A stretch of DNA of 64,000 nucleotides from positions 7,244,635 through 7,308,634 of the forward strand of contig JAJEKV010000033.1 in NCBI GenBank assembly GCA_021234155.1, given 5' to 3'. The notes under the pieces are model-generated. The model was not told the origin of the DNA. It saw nothing but the letters and a program-made list of their open reading frames with translations, and made no database searches. A program made the position numbers and the translations under genes. Positions within the stretch are counted from its first letter, which is position 1; each line of letters begins with the position of its first letter. Source of the stretch: Isoetes taiwanensis (Eukaryota > Streptophyta > Lycopodiopsida > Isoetales > Isoetaceae). Below are positions 46,053 through 56,830 of this stretch, piece by piece.

Positions 46053-46611
46053 CTTCGCGATGATCTTGAGCGCCTCAGAGTTCTTGAGTTCCTGAGCGCC
46101 TCGGAGTTCTTGAGCGTCTCGGAGCAAGTCGACAATCAAAAAGCAAGAAATAGAATTCAAAAACTTATATAGATTTCCATAAGGCGATTAGGTCGGCTTT
46201 CGATCGACGGGTTTCATTCGGATCGACTTTTCATCGACGGTCCGATAGAAGCGAGCGGTTATTAAAATATCGCGGATCGACTTTTAATCGACGGTCCGAT
46301 AGAAGGGAGCGGATATTTAAATTTCGCGGATCGACTTTTAATCGACGGTTAGCAATCTTACGCTTGGGCCTAATGGGCCGGACGCTGGTCGCGTCTGAAA
46401 GCAATAAATGGCTCTCTACCGCCCGTATTGTCAAATCCCATAATTAGATTTCACTCAGCGGCTAGAAAAGCAGTACAATTAACGGATAATTTGAAACTAC
46501 CACCTAATCTTGCCGCCAGCCTTTCTTGTCATTCGAACTCGAAAGAACTGGGAAGAACAGGAAGAACTCGAAAGAACTCGGAAGAACTGGGAAGAAGCCG
46601 ACGCCTGAGCG
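46053..46611. promoter_or_regulatory. Putative bidirectional promoter with 54-bp repeats
   Basis: 559 bp separate the divergent start codons at 46052 (minus) and 46612 (plus). It contains a 54-bp tandem repeat starting CGGATCGACTTTTAATCGAC (46219-46272, 46273-46326, partial 46327-46350) with inverted GTCGAT/ATCGAC halves. GAGTTCTTGAG and AGAACTCGGAAGA repeats sit next to each start codon. No TATA box was assigned. Confidence 0.4.
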
Positions 46612-46939
46612 ATGTCGAGCGCCTTCATGTAAGTTCATCTACTCTTCCAGAACCCAAGCTCCAAATTAATCCCACGATCTTGCGACATTGAACAGCGTTG
46701 GAGAAGAATGCTACATGCTGACGACGAATTTGAAGAGGAGGGTGGGAAATTGCAAGATAGAATCAGTCGATCCGGAAGCAATCTGCCATGGAGTTCCTCT
46801 TGGAAATGATCATGTGAAGATTCTAGTAACCAGTTGCCATTTCAACGACGAAGCATTACCCAGAAGGCATCCTGATGGAGACACAGTGGGTGAAAGCATC
46901 GGAACCTTTGTTGCATGGCCAGTAATTCGCTTAAAGAAG
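46612..46939 (+). CDS. DUF8039-like protein, first two exons
   Basis: Exon 1 (46612-46628, MSSAF plus two bases), a 67-bp GT-AG intron (46629-46695) and exon 2 (46696-46939) give 87 in-phase codons ending at a GTGAGT donor. The protein includes ESVDPEAICHGVPLGNDHVK and GDTVGESIGTFVAWPVIRL. This HGVPLG...TVG(D/E)(A/S)IG(S/T)xVAWP pattern is typical of the plant DUF8039 domain, often found in proteins near CACTA transposons. The function is unknown. Later exons are unsure; a candidate last exon is at 48690-48864. It diverges from the minus-strand gene. Confidence 0.6.
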
Positions 46940-47461
46940 GTGAGTTTCATTTACTTGGAGGACATAGAGGAAGATTGAGTGCTCATACTAAAATGCACAA
47001 GCTGATTCTGTCATATGTATGAAATTAAAAGGCTTCCATGCCAGACCATTCATTCAATATTGCAAAACTATAAGGCCTGCAGACCAGAGCATTCAGGAAT
47101 TCAAAAAACACTGTTTTCTTTACATGGATGGGATATTCTTTACATGGATGGCATTCTTTACATTGTTTTAATTACATCTGTGTGTTATTTATCTATGTGT
47201 TATTCATCTGTGTGTTGTTCCTCAGTAGTCTCAAATGCTGGCACAATAGTCTCAAATGCTGTTGAAAAAAGATAAACTAGCATACAAGATTCTGGCAAAT
47301 AAGATGGTGCAGCTATTGGGATATTACCCAAAATGGCTTCGAGGTCTGCAACTCTAATTATCAGCTTAGCATCCTCCATTTCAAGCCCCTCCATAGCACG
47401 GCACTACTCATTGAATAAGCTTATGCTTGTAGCCTGTGCTGGCACAGGAGGAACTTCAGTT

Positions 47462-47580
47462 GAATATGTAGCATTATAACAGGGGGTTGTTTTTGTGATT
47501 TTGTACGCTTTTTTGCATGGTTTTCCTATGATTTCAGTGCTGTATTCATTGGGCCATACTAAATAGTATTTCTAGAGTGC
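47462..47580 (+). repeat. Dispersed repeat segment, copy A
   Basis: GAATATGTAGCATTATAACAGGG through TTTCTAGAGTGC matches 61747-61865 at ~80% by eye. In both places sequence related to the 63.4-kb fold-back lies 1.5-1.6 kb downstream, so the two segments may be left ends of one element family. Confidence 0.7.
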
Positions 47581-48689
47581 GGCTTTTTTGGAGCGTTGAT
47601 GTGGATTAGCTCTAACAATCTAACGGTTCTTATCTTCAGCTCCTCATTCATATGCATGAATCCAGCAAACTTCTGTTCTCTCAAAGGCTCTTGTGTGTTC
47701 CAACAAAGGCTCTTGTGTGTTCCGACCTGTTGATCCGTCTCCCTCATCCAACAATTGTGGTATGGAAGTTTGTGGTGTTTTGTTTGCTAACAATGTTTTC
47801 TCTTTAAATCTTATTTGGAATTAGCCAGCATTCACAAGAGAATCCGTTCTTCCGTTTCATTCTGTTTCATGGCAGATCTACATATTGGAACAATGCATGA
47901 AACGTTGTGATTGTGTTATAATGCTACATATTCTTCTTAAAACATTGTAGAGAAAGTGTTGTGTTATCTGCTGTTGGTTCTCAGGATCCGAAACGTGCAG
48001 GGAAAATTCTAGCATGGTAAAGTGGAACCTCCCCTCTGCTTAGAATTTGCGCCTTAGTTCGGAATTGGAGCCCAGAATATCCAGCCTCCCATACTGTCAA
48101 TCGACATGCAAGTCCCAATCCTTTTCTTCAATCCAGCACTTTTTAATTCGGGATTTCTGCACACAAAAACAAGCATGGCAGGACCAATTCGAAACTCCAA
48201 TAATATGTAGCATTACAATCTGCATGCCAGACTTCCCACTGTTGCACCCTTCAATCCGGCAGTTCTGAACAGCAGAAACCTGCACTGTTGCACGGTTCAA
48301 ACCGAAACTCCTGCCTGAATATGTAGCAATCTGCATGCCAGAAGCTTCATGATAGTCGGTTTGCTCCATCCACCACATTCGACCATGTCTACCTCCTGCG
48401 AACGCAACACCTCAACAGAATCCGGCCCTCAGAAGTCATGTCGAAAACCCTAACCTAAATTTGCTTTTCTATTTTCGTAGAAACTTTGAAATGAGAAATG
48501 GCCCGCCCCTTCGTAACCATCATTCATTCCTCTGAACCAAAAAAAAATAACCCTTCCACCATTATAACTAAATACACAATTAGAATTATAAGCTTGACAT
48601 CTTGCATTTGGACTAGCAGAAGATTGACATAACATTAGCTTGTGTTACTCTTTTTCTTCTAACCTTGTGTTGTTTTTTTAATGATAGAG

Positions 48690-48864
48690 AACAATTGCAA
48701 CTATTACAATGAGATGGATGGCACGAAATAGACGAGGCGCAGGCTCAACATCACGAATGGGAGTCATGCAAGCAGAAGGCATCACGTATGAGATAAACCA
48801 TCCTCCACAAGAAGATGTCGTTGAAGCTGTCGAGGTGCAAATCAACGAACGTGTAGAGCAATAA
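48690..48864 (+). CDS. Possible terminal exon
   Basis: After a T-rich tract and AG, an open frame encodes MRWMARNRRGAGSTSRMG and YEINHPPQEDVVEAVEV, ending at TAA (48862-48864). The composition is protein-like and it may be the last exon of the 46612 gene. The link is inferred from strand and position only. Confidence 0.3.
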
Positions 48865-49086
48865 CTCAATAAATTTCTAAATAAAATGCTTTAATAGCGT
48901 ATATAATTATATTACATTATGCTATAATATTATAGTTACTCAAGTTTCATATTACTATATTTTCTTTTTATTCTTACATGTTCTTATATTTGTTTTTTTT
49001 TAAGGGCCCGAAGGGCCCAAATTTTTTTTTACTATAACAACCAACACATAACTACCATTGACATTAATTAACACAACCATTGAATC

Positions 49087-49253
49087 CAATACATTTAAAT
49101 TAAAATCCCCCTTAAACCCCCTTTGGTTTGGGTGCATATTCACACGGGGGGTGACGTAGGGCAGCGAGAGCTCTCGTAATTGTATTTTGCACGTACGAAA
49201 ACAACACCATATAGTATTCCGCTTGAAATCTTATAGTATTTTGCGAATTCATT
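49087..49253 (+). mobile_element. Half copy of the 63.4-kb fold-back element
   Basis: CCCCCTTAAACCCCCTTTGG, GTGACGTAGGGCAGCGAGAG and CTTGAAATCTTATAGTATTT match the left half of 63433-63795. The inverted right arm is missing. Confidence 0.65.
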
Positions 49254-49393
49254 GAAAAAACAAATTAGTGATTTTGCGCCATGAGCTAATACCATTCACT
49301 TGTAATTTAAATGCCATGCGTGTATCCTGTATTGTACTTTTAAAGCGAAGCGTAATTTCTTCCGTTTGTCTTCGTAATTTTAAATTCGAGAGA

Positions 49394-49574
49394 GTGAAAT
49401 GACGCCCGGTAGGTGAAATATGTTTGTGTGCAAAATGTTTACATTGTGCATGTCAATGACGCTGGCGTGAAGCGCATAAAGCTAATTATCGTATGCAATT
49501 CCAGCGGTAATCGGATCGCTTGACAATTTAAACATTTTGCACACAAACATATTTCGCGCCTGGCGTGATCTCAC
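49394..49574. mobile_element. 181-bp TIR element related to the 68-bp intron
   Basis: Inverted arms of ~46 bp: the left starts GTGAAATGACGCCCGG, the right arm complement starts GTGAGATCACGCCAGGCGCG. Both continue GAAATATGTTTGTGTGCAAA. The outer (T)CACGCCAGGCGCGA is the arm of the 41853-41920 intron. No transposase inside; no clear target duplication. It is a longer, non-intronic member of the same family. Confidence 0.7.
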
Positions 49575-49603
49575 TTCAGCTCTCTCAAAACTAAGAATGA
49601 AAG

Positions 49604-49875
49604 AGCCAGAATTCAAAACAGCTTCTGAAGAAATTACAGTTATGCTTTCAAGTTAGAGTTGACACTAAAGAAACATATTGCAGTCATTAATCCTTGTATT
49701 GCCATTGAAAATTTTTACATAAGGCCTTTTATTAGAGTTGCCGAATTCAAAAGCGACCTGCAGAAATTACGATTCGCTTTCAAGTTAGAGTAGAAACTAA
49801 AGAAACATATTGCGGTCGAAGAAATCCTTGTATTGCCATTGAAAAATTTTACATAAGGCCTTTCATTAGAGTTGC
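49604..49875. repeat. Tandem duplication, ~135-bp units
   Basis: Units 49604-49740 and 49741-49875 share CTTTCAAGTTAGAGT, CACTAAAGAAACATATTGC, AATCCTTGTATTGCCATTGA and TTTACATAAGGCCTTT. Confidence 0.85.
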
Positions 49876-50078
49876 CCACTACGTGTTACAAAAATTACAG
49901 AAGTTCTAGGCGGTTTAAGGAGATGCCTAGCTCCATTCATAATCCTCATTTGAGGCCTTTTTTTGGAGATGCCCAGCTTCGCTCTTACGAACCAAAAACT
50001 AAATAACAAAAACAAAAAAAAAAAAATCAGCCCTCTACCTCCTCCCCTTCTTCCTCCTCCTCTTCTTCCCTCGAGCTT

Positions 50079-50506
50079 TCATCCGCCATCCTCGTCGGGA
50101 TGTCTTGGCAAAGATCGTCGTCTTGGGAGGAGGAGGAGAGGGCGTCCATAATCATTTTGCTGTTTTTTTTCTTCTTCTAATTCTTTCCACCATTCTTCAT
50201 CTGCCTCCTCCATTTCTTCTTCTTTCTCAATCTCGTTCTCCATCTCCTCATCTGAATCAAGGGGAGTATGGGGGACTCGGACTCTTGCCGGTGTGCTGGT
50301 GCTCGAGATAATCTTTTCGGGCGAAGCTTGCCCTGAAGAAATAACTCCTCGCAATTATCCGGACTGTGGTGCGGAGAGCAGCCACAGCGGCATCTGCGGG
50401 AGGGGGGAATGAATTTCTTTATCAATTTTTTTATCTGCCTCTTCGCCTCTCGGAGACGAGTCCGGCGGGATGGAGCGGGACGAGGCCGGGCAGCATGGCT
50501 CACCAT
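50079..50506 (-). pseudogene. Unknown charged protein, one frameshift
   Basis: ATG at 50504-50506 in ACCATGG context. The start is Arg/Lys-rich (RLREAKRQIKKLIKKF), then a CRCGCSPHHSPDNC cysteine/histidine stretch. After a frameshift near 50350 it continues VRVPHTPLDSDEEMENEI and a long Glu-rich, probably helical run, stopping at 50079. It is GC-richer than the surroundings. I do not recognise it. The upstream flank has three GGATTGGC(A/G)CTAGAAGGAA-type repeats (50518-50573). Confidence 0.4.
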
Positions 50507-50573
50507 GGTAGAAGAAAGGATTGGCACTAGAAGGAAGAAAGGATTGGCGCTAGAAGGAAGAAAGGATTGGCGG

Positions 50574-51104
50574 TTGAAAGAATGGAGGGTTTCTTATAGG
50601 CGCGGTTGTAATTATGATTCCATCACATCATACAAGATTTATATCATATACGAATTACCTATCATTACTTCTATTGAATTAATTACGCCCTAGGTTATCA
50701 TTAATTCTCTATAGAATTACCCACATGTCAGCTATACTTAAAACCTATGTTTTCATTAATTTTGTATAATTACCTAGACCCCAGCTATACTTACAACCAA
50801 CTTTGGCCCATCTAGATTTACGACCTATACTTACCTCATTAGTACTACTAGCATACACCCTATGTTACCATTAATTTTGCAATAATTACCTACACCTGAG
50901 CTATACTTACAACCTATTTTTGGCTGCACTTACAACATATATTTGTCCATTTAATGGTTTTCTTGGTATTTCTTAAAGTTTCCTTTAATCGGTTCTCAAA
51001 ATTACTTTGTCCTTTTTTCGAACTAATATTAAGACATTTCACTTTATATAGCTGAAGCGTGTGGATCCTAAAAAGGGTAAAAATGTAATGCCTATCCCCC
51101 CAAC
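50574..51104. other. No recognisable gene
   Basis: AT-rich, with loose repeats of the phrases ACCTA(C/G)ACC.GAGCTATACTTACAACC. May be the 5' flank of the transposase-like gene. Confidence 0.4.
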
Positions 51105-53570
51105 ATGTTTCAACATTGTTACCACATGTTCTTATCACATTGTTACCCCATTGTAAACATTGTTCTTGTAGGTCAATCTTTGTGGACCTCCCAAAGGGTG
51201 TTGAGAAATTTTGAGACTACTAAGCAAATTGTCCTCTACAGTAGGTTGGATTGGAAGAATAAGAAGGTGAAAGTGAAGCACCAATGCAATAAGGAGCTAG
51301 TAGGTGAAGGAACTATCATACTAGCTGATCCTATCCAGGCTGTCAATGATGAAAGGTTAGGAGAGGATAAAGTGGGTGTGGCCATAACAAGTTTAGAGGA
51401 AAAATGGAAGGAAAAAGGATCAAATCACCAGGATTGCACTGCTTGTATTAAACAATTGGAGGTTCCATGCATCATGCCATGGCCTATAGCCTGCATTGAG
51501 TTTATAGGAGAATTCCTTTTACCAGAGCCAGAGGTTGTGGATGACACTGATTTTCTTAATGCACCTCCAATAGCTGCCAGGACCACATTTTCAGAGAAGA
51601 GGGCACACTCAGTGGTGAAACATTATCCTAGCAAGAGGTCCAAGTCAAGTAGTGATTGTTCACATGAAGCTCTGACTAAGGTAAGGGGAATGGAATGTTG
51701 TTGGGCTAATTGTGTTCAGAAGTTTGAAATTGATGAATTGGTGGAAGCAAGAGCCACCTTCCAAGAGTATACTTGTGATGAGAGGAGGACTTACATGTAC
51801 TCCATTCATGAGCTTGCACTTCAAGATGAAAAATTTCCAAAGAAAAAAAGATACCCACTGCTAGGGACATGGATATGTAAAGTTGCATGGATACATATTC
51901 ATGGCATTCCAATTTCATCTTGGCAAAATTGGCAAGCAAGTCATGCAAAGGGGAGTAAAATTGCATTACATGGAAATAATGGCATGTTGAGGCCAACTTC
52001 TAGGATCCCGGCTGCTAGGGAGGTTTTGAAAAATATTTTGAATTCAATCTTTGAGAATATGCCACATAAAAGTAGGAAAGATCAACAGGAAAAATAGTTG
52101 TCGAGAAGAGATTGCCATCCCATTGTACCCGGAAGAGCATATTGGAGGAAGTGAATGCTTTGCTTCGAGAACTACGGTACACGCAATATCTCAACCCAGC
52201 TTGGTAGACTATGGAGCAAGCACTTCAAGCATGTCACTATAGACACTTCGAACAACTTTGCAAAGTGCAACTTGTGTGCTAAGTTGAAAGAGATTCTTGA
52301 TAAGACCAAGCAACCAAGCCAAAGGGCTAAGATAAGGGAGCAAATGAAAGATCACATGACAGACCAACTATCATGTAGATCCACTTATTGGATGTGGAGA
52401 ACATTATCATGTTTAAAACCCAATAACTATGTTTGTATTATACATGACAAGATGGATCAGTCGAAGACTTGTTTGCCACAGTATAGTTACATACCCAAGC
52501 AAATCAATAGACCTTATCCTTTGCAAGTCTCTCTGACAGGTGCAATAGTGCATGGCTCGGTGCCAATTTATTATGGCCATTTTAGTTTGCAATTGTGGAG
52601 TGATGGTCCTGATTTTCATATTGGAAGTGTGATGAGGTGCTTGAGGAACTATGAGAGTGGTTATTCTGGTGACCTCCACAACCCTGGAGGTGGTAGCCAA
52701 CCACTCTTCAGTGCATTGTTGGATAGAAAGCCTAATAATTTAGAGAAGTTTACTAAGGCAAGGTTCATGTTGGAGCCTCAAGTTCACGTCCCCAACCTCG
52801 AGATCTACCACCAAGGTTCCTCCTCCAACTTGACAATTGTGCTGGACAGAATAAAAACAGGTATATGTTCTCATTTCTATCTTATTTAACAGCCGTGGGT
52901 GTCTTTGAAAGAGTGAATTTAGGGTTCTTAATGCCTGGACATACTCATGAGGATGTGGATGCATTGTTTGGGAAGTATAGTGCGCAGTTGAAATCTCAAA
53001 CTGTGACCAATCTTCCTAGACTAATGGAAGTTCTTAGTGAATGCATTTCACCTTCTCCTATAGGGTTGATCATACAAGAGGTGCCTGATTGAAAGAATTT
53101 TATCGAAGGTTATGCTCTTGATATGGAAGGTCAATCTAGACCTCTTCAGTACACTTTCTGGGTCATGGGAAATAAGCCAATCATGCAATGGAAGATGAGA
53201 CCTTCAGATGATAAATGGAGGCCAGATGAGGGAGTACCTATATGGCACGAAGATGAAAATGGTAAACCTAAGATTCCAAGGGATCAACCAAAAGCTCTTA
53301 AGCCTTTTCCAGAGGTGGATTCATTGCAAAGCACATTGGACGGCATTTCTGAATACATCAAGTATTGGAAAAATAACCCCGATGATACCAACCTTGCATT
53401 GATAGATTATTGGACACAGGTACATGGATTATTGGGACAAGTAGACACATCCTCTGATGAACTCAAAGATGGATGGCTACCTAAGACTAGGTGGAGAGAC
53501 TTGATATTACCTGAGGAAGCTGATGATGTGGTTAGTAGTATTCGCAAGTCCATGGCTCCTCCAGCTGCTG

Positions 53571-53583
53571 AAAAACACTACGT
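53571..53583 (+). repeat. Target-site duplication, left
   Basis: AAAAACACTACGT, repeated at 54726-54738. Confidence 0.9.
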
Positions 53584-54696
53584 GATCGCATACGATAGTC
53601 TAGTTTTGGAGGAGGGAAAATGGGTTCTTGGCGCTCACGCTCCGTCTGCGGCTAGGGCGGCAACAGAGGAAGGAGGCCGCCCTCCTATCCTCTCTTTCCG
53701 GTACTGCTGCTGACCCTCTTGCAAACCAGATACTACGATCTGGTGCTAGTGGGGTTTGCCGATGTGCCAGAAGATTTTCTTCTTCAAAGAAATTGCTGAT
53801 TGGATTCTGAAGCAGCTTCAAGGCGGTCTTGTGGATTTGGCCTGGTAAGCCACTAACGTGGTATTCTGCTCTCAATCTTTTTAAGAATGATGATTTTAAG
53901 CAAATCACACCGAAAGGGCGCAGAGTCTATAAGGTGGAGCAGAATTGAAGCCGAATTCATAAAGAGAGCAGTTTTGGGTCTGTTTGGCAGTCTTTTTAGT
54001 TGGATCTTCTATCCATTTGGTTTTTTTCCCTCCTCTTGCTCTTTCTTGCTAGCGGAAAGATCTAGGGATGTTTTCTTGAAAGGAGCAGAGTAAATTCTTG
54101 ATCTTAAATTTACAGTTTTAAAACAAGATGTTAGATTATTTGAGATTGCCGAGCTAGGGATTTGAGTGTGTCCAGGAAGACGCTTCCATATCAAGACCAG
54201 ATATCATGAGCCAGAATTAGGGAGAGTTCTGGTGGCTGGGCTGTGTGTCTAGCCTATACAGGTTGGCTGACTGGAGCATCCCGACAATGCAGCATCTTAC
54301 TTTAATCTCTCATTTGGTTATAAAGCTGTTGAATTTGTTCATAGTTTGAAGCATATTTGCTTCTCTGAGCAGTGCGGGAGATTGTTCAGGTTACTCCACA
54401 TCTCTTTTCTCTTCATTTCTATTTCTGTAAGAGGTTTTCTTGGAGCATTCAAGATCTGTTTGTAGCTTGTGGAAAATGGGCATTTGGCTCCTATAGTATT
54501 CTGTTTAATTGGGAAGATGTTAATACTGTAGTACTGATTAGACAGAAGAAGAGGTTGAGAGAGGCTCATGTGTACTTTAGTTACAGACATATTCTGATCC
54601 AGAAGGGATCATTTGTACGTAAACTATATCTGATCCATGAGGGATCTATTGTATTGTAATTTTTCCTATCTGATCAATACAATAACTTCTTACCTT

Positions 54697-54725
<29 letters not shown>
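53584..54725 (+). mobile_element. Poly(A)-tailed retrocopy (processed pseudogene)
   Basis: 1.1-kb insertion with an A-tract from ~54698 and a 13-bp duplication. Its 3' junction (CTTACCTTC-poly(A)) resembles the L1-type LINE (GTTACTTC-poly(A)), suggesting LINE-driven retrotransposition of an mRNA. The 5' part, GC-rich, reads in shifted frames as an Arg/Ser-rich start (RLRLGRQQRKEAALLSSLSG; RCARRFSSSK) like a mitochondrial presequence. IADWILKQLQGGLVDLAW and PLTWYSALNLFKNDDF..ITPKGRRVYKVEQN follow, with a stop at 53946-53948. No introns are seen. The parent gene is not identified. The remainder looks like 3' UTR. Confidence 0.8.
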
Positions 54726-54731
<6 letters not shown>

Positions 54732-54738
54732 ACTACGT
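54726..54738 (+). repeat. Target-site duplication, right
   Basis: AAAAACACTACGT, its A-run merging with the poly(A) tail. Confidence 0.9.
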
Positions 54739-55162
54739 TGGTCCTAGGAAAGGAAGGCCTAAATATCTCGGGCTGGAGGATTATGATCCCAAAGATGACT
54801 TGCTTTGCCATCAATTTGCACTTATAGTACCAGAGCGCAAAGAGATATACCCTGTGTGGATGGGTTACACCATCTCAGAGGTTTGCAAAGAAGTAGGTGA
54901 CCGCAATGTGAACAAAGTTCGTGTGGAGTGGTGGTGTCCAGTGCACCAGTTAAATGCAGTGGCAGAGGAAGAAAGGTATAGAGACTGTTGGACAAAGAAA
55001 TGGAAGAGAAACCCTATTGAAGGGGATGATTGGGTTGAGTTAGATACTATTTTGTTTTCATGGACCCCAAAGGTCATCCCAGGCAAGACTGCTAGGGTTA
55101 CAATACCTGTGGAAGTGAGGAAGAAAGCTATGATATCTCTAGGGGTCAATTCTGAGAAGTAA

Positions 55163-55382
55163 TTGGCAATATGTAACTCGACATGTATATGTAAAATATT
55201 TTTAATTTTTAATGCAATCATGTTGTGCTGTTATAAACAAAAGTCACATTCTCGATGCAAATTTACTAACTCGGGAAAAAGTTGCAGTGCCAAAATGGTC
55301 CAAAATCCTGACATAAATCCAATTTAAATGAATGATGGTTTTTGCCCTGTGGCAATTTTATAAGTGGTGTGCACATAAAACT
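55163..55382. other. 3' flank of the transposase-like gene
   Basis: AT-rich, with no frame or repeat recognised. Confidence 0.4.
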
Positions 55383-55820
55383 GTAGGCAGTTTTTCGTGC
55401 CAATCTTTTTGAGAACCATCACAAATCTTCTTTAGGATAGAGATCAACGTCTTACTGGTGCTTTTTGCAAGGCCATTCCTCTGAGGATAATAGAGCGTGC
55501 TTTTCATGTGATGAATATAGAGATAGTCTGTGAGTTTTTTTATGGTGTGATTTACAAAATGAACACCATGATCACTAACATAAGGAAGCGGATGCTTCCT
55601 TTAAGAGCTCTACTTCAGCTGGATATATCCGAGTGCGTGGAATGGACGTGGAGGCAGAGGGTTCAGCTGCCTGTTGTTGAGCGCAGGTGGTGGGATGAAT
55701 ATAGGCTAGCTTGCAACCTTTAGGATACCCTGGCGGACTTTGGGCATGACATGAGTATCATGTGTTGTAGATCTAGCTCAAAATAAACCATTTTAGTGGT
55801 AGAGTCCCGAGAGACAGTAG
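55383..55820 (-). pseudogene. Ty3/gypsy integrase core remnant
   Basis: On the minus strand 55383-55585 reads VSDHGVHFVNHTIKKLTDYL, then HHMKSTLYYPQRNGLAKSTS and LISILKKICDGSQKDWHEKL. This is the second half of a retrotransposon integrase (SDxGxxF ... YYPQxNGLxE). DSTTKMVYFE around 55785-55815 on the same strand is an upstream piece. Frames are broken and the zinc finger and first catalytic Asp region are not clear. Confidence 0.7.
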
Positions 55821-55899
55821 TAACAGCAAAGGCAGGTCGTTATTATTCATGCGTGAGATGATAGGGACGAGTACATTGGCTTGGCATGACATCAAGCCA

Positions 55900-56830
55900 A
55901 CTCAATTGAACTATTGAACTGGAGGATTTAAAGCTTGATAGATCTCTTCTTGAGCTTGTTGATTCAAGGCAACTGGAGGGGTAGCTTGTGTAGGTTGCTG
56001 GTGTTGTTGAGGATCGCATGGCAGTTTTTTTAGCGTAGGGCGTGGATCTTGTTTTCCATTCGTCACCCGAAGTTGATAAGTAGTGAGGCAGACGAAAGCA
56101 GTCTAGTTGGTACCAAATAGCTGAAGTTGAACTTGAGGAAGTTGGGGCACATAGTGGTGATGTAGCTCCATTCTCTACTCTCCATCCATGAAAACTTAAT
56201 TTGTGGTTGTGAGTGACTATTGAGAATAGTGAGAGCCTCAAATTCTTTTATGTGTGCCTGATCACTTGAATCCACAATTGGCTTGCCCTTAGCATTGCCA
56301 AAAATGAAATAAGGAAGTTTCAGATTGAGTCCCTGAGCAAAGATAGAAGGCACAACAAGATAGGCAAATATATACTGAGGTTGAGATATGGGGACTAGAT
56401 TACGCAATGTGGCATGAGAGAAAGAAGGTCCTCCCATGACAGAGGTGGACGGCACTACTATGAATCCTGGGGATCTAGTGGTGGCAGGAATCTTGATGTC
56501 TGGAAGTGGACCAACAAGTCATTCTTCAGGATCAAGAGTGAGGTCATCAATATTGTAAACATTAATAGGTGGTTGAAAGGATGGCAAAGATGGGAACTCA
56601 TTGACATAAGTGGGGCCAAAAGAAACCTGAGAGTAGCCCATGCCATGGCGTGGCAAAGAGGGCTGTGAAGGAAGTGGGTTCAGCATTGGCGGAATATGGA
56701 CATATAAGTACTTTTTGGAGTTTGAAAATATGGTGGAGTGCTAATGAATAGGTGTTTGATGAGGCGACTGTGGTTGCGAACAATTTCGACAATGCATGGG
56801 CGATCCTAGACGCATTGAAACCCTAGGTGT
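55900..56830 (-). pseudogene. Gag-like remnant of the same retroelement
   Basis: Minus-strand frame with NEFPSLPSFQPPINVYNIDD, one stop, then GFIVVPSTSVMGGPSFSHAT and NLVPISQPQYIFAYLVVPS; further on the frame shifts into a Gln/Pro-rich stretch (QQHQQPTQATPPVALNQQ). Position upstream of the integrase on the same strand suggests gag, with protease and RT deleted. No LTR was recognised. The gag assignment is inference. Confidence 0.35.

Larger units (their letters stand above)
51105..55162 (+). pseudogene. DUF7869 transposase-like gene, split by an insertion
   Basis: The N-terminal frame (51105-52097) includes CDERRTYMYSIHELALQ, HGNNGMLRPTSRIPAAREVL and ENMPHKSRKD. The middle frame (52155-52800) has RLWSKHFKHVTIDTSNNFAK and KCNLCAKLKEILDKTKQ, then YPLQVSLTGAIVHGSVPIYY. 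After a frameshift, 52802-53583 carries LQLDNCAGQNKNRYMFSFLS and NLGFLMPGHTHEDVDALFG, the hallmark of DUF7869 transposase-like proteins (QxDN...KNRY...GHTHEDxD). A TGA (53093-53095) interrupts the frame where Trp would fit. A retrocopy lies at 53584-54725; coding resumes at 54739 in the same frame and ends at 55162. Not functional as it stands. Confidence 0.8.

Noticed and set aside
53628-53810. Intact mitochondrial protein in the insertion
   Set aside because: The ATG frame stops after 11 codons and the rest is spread over several frames, so it is a decayed retrocopy.
55383-56830. Complete LTR retrotransposon
   Set aside because: No LTRs, protease or RT seen; only an integrase piece and a gag-like piece.
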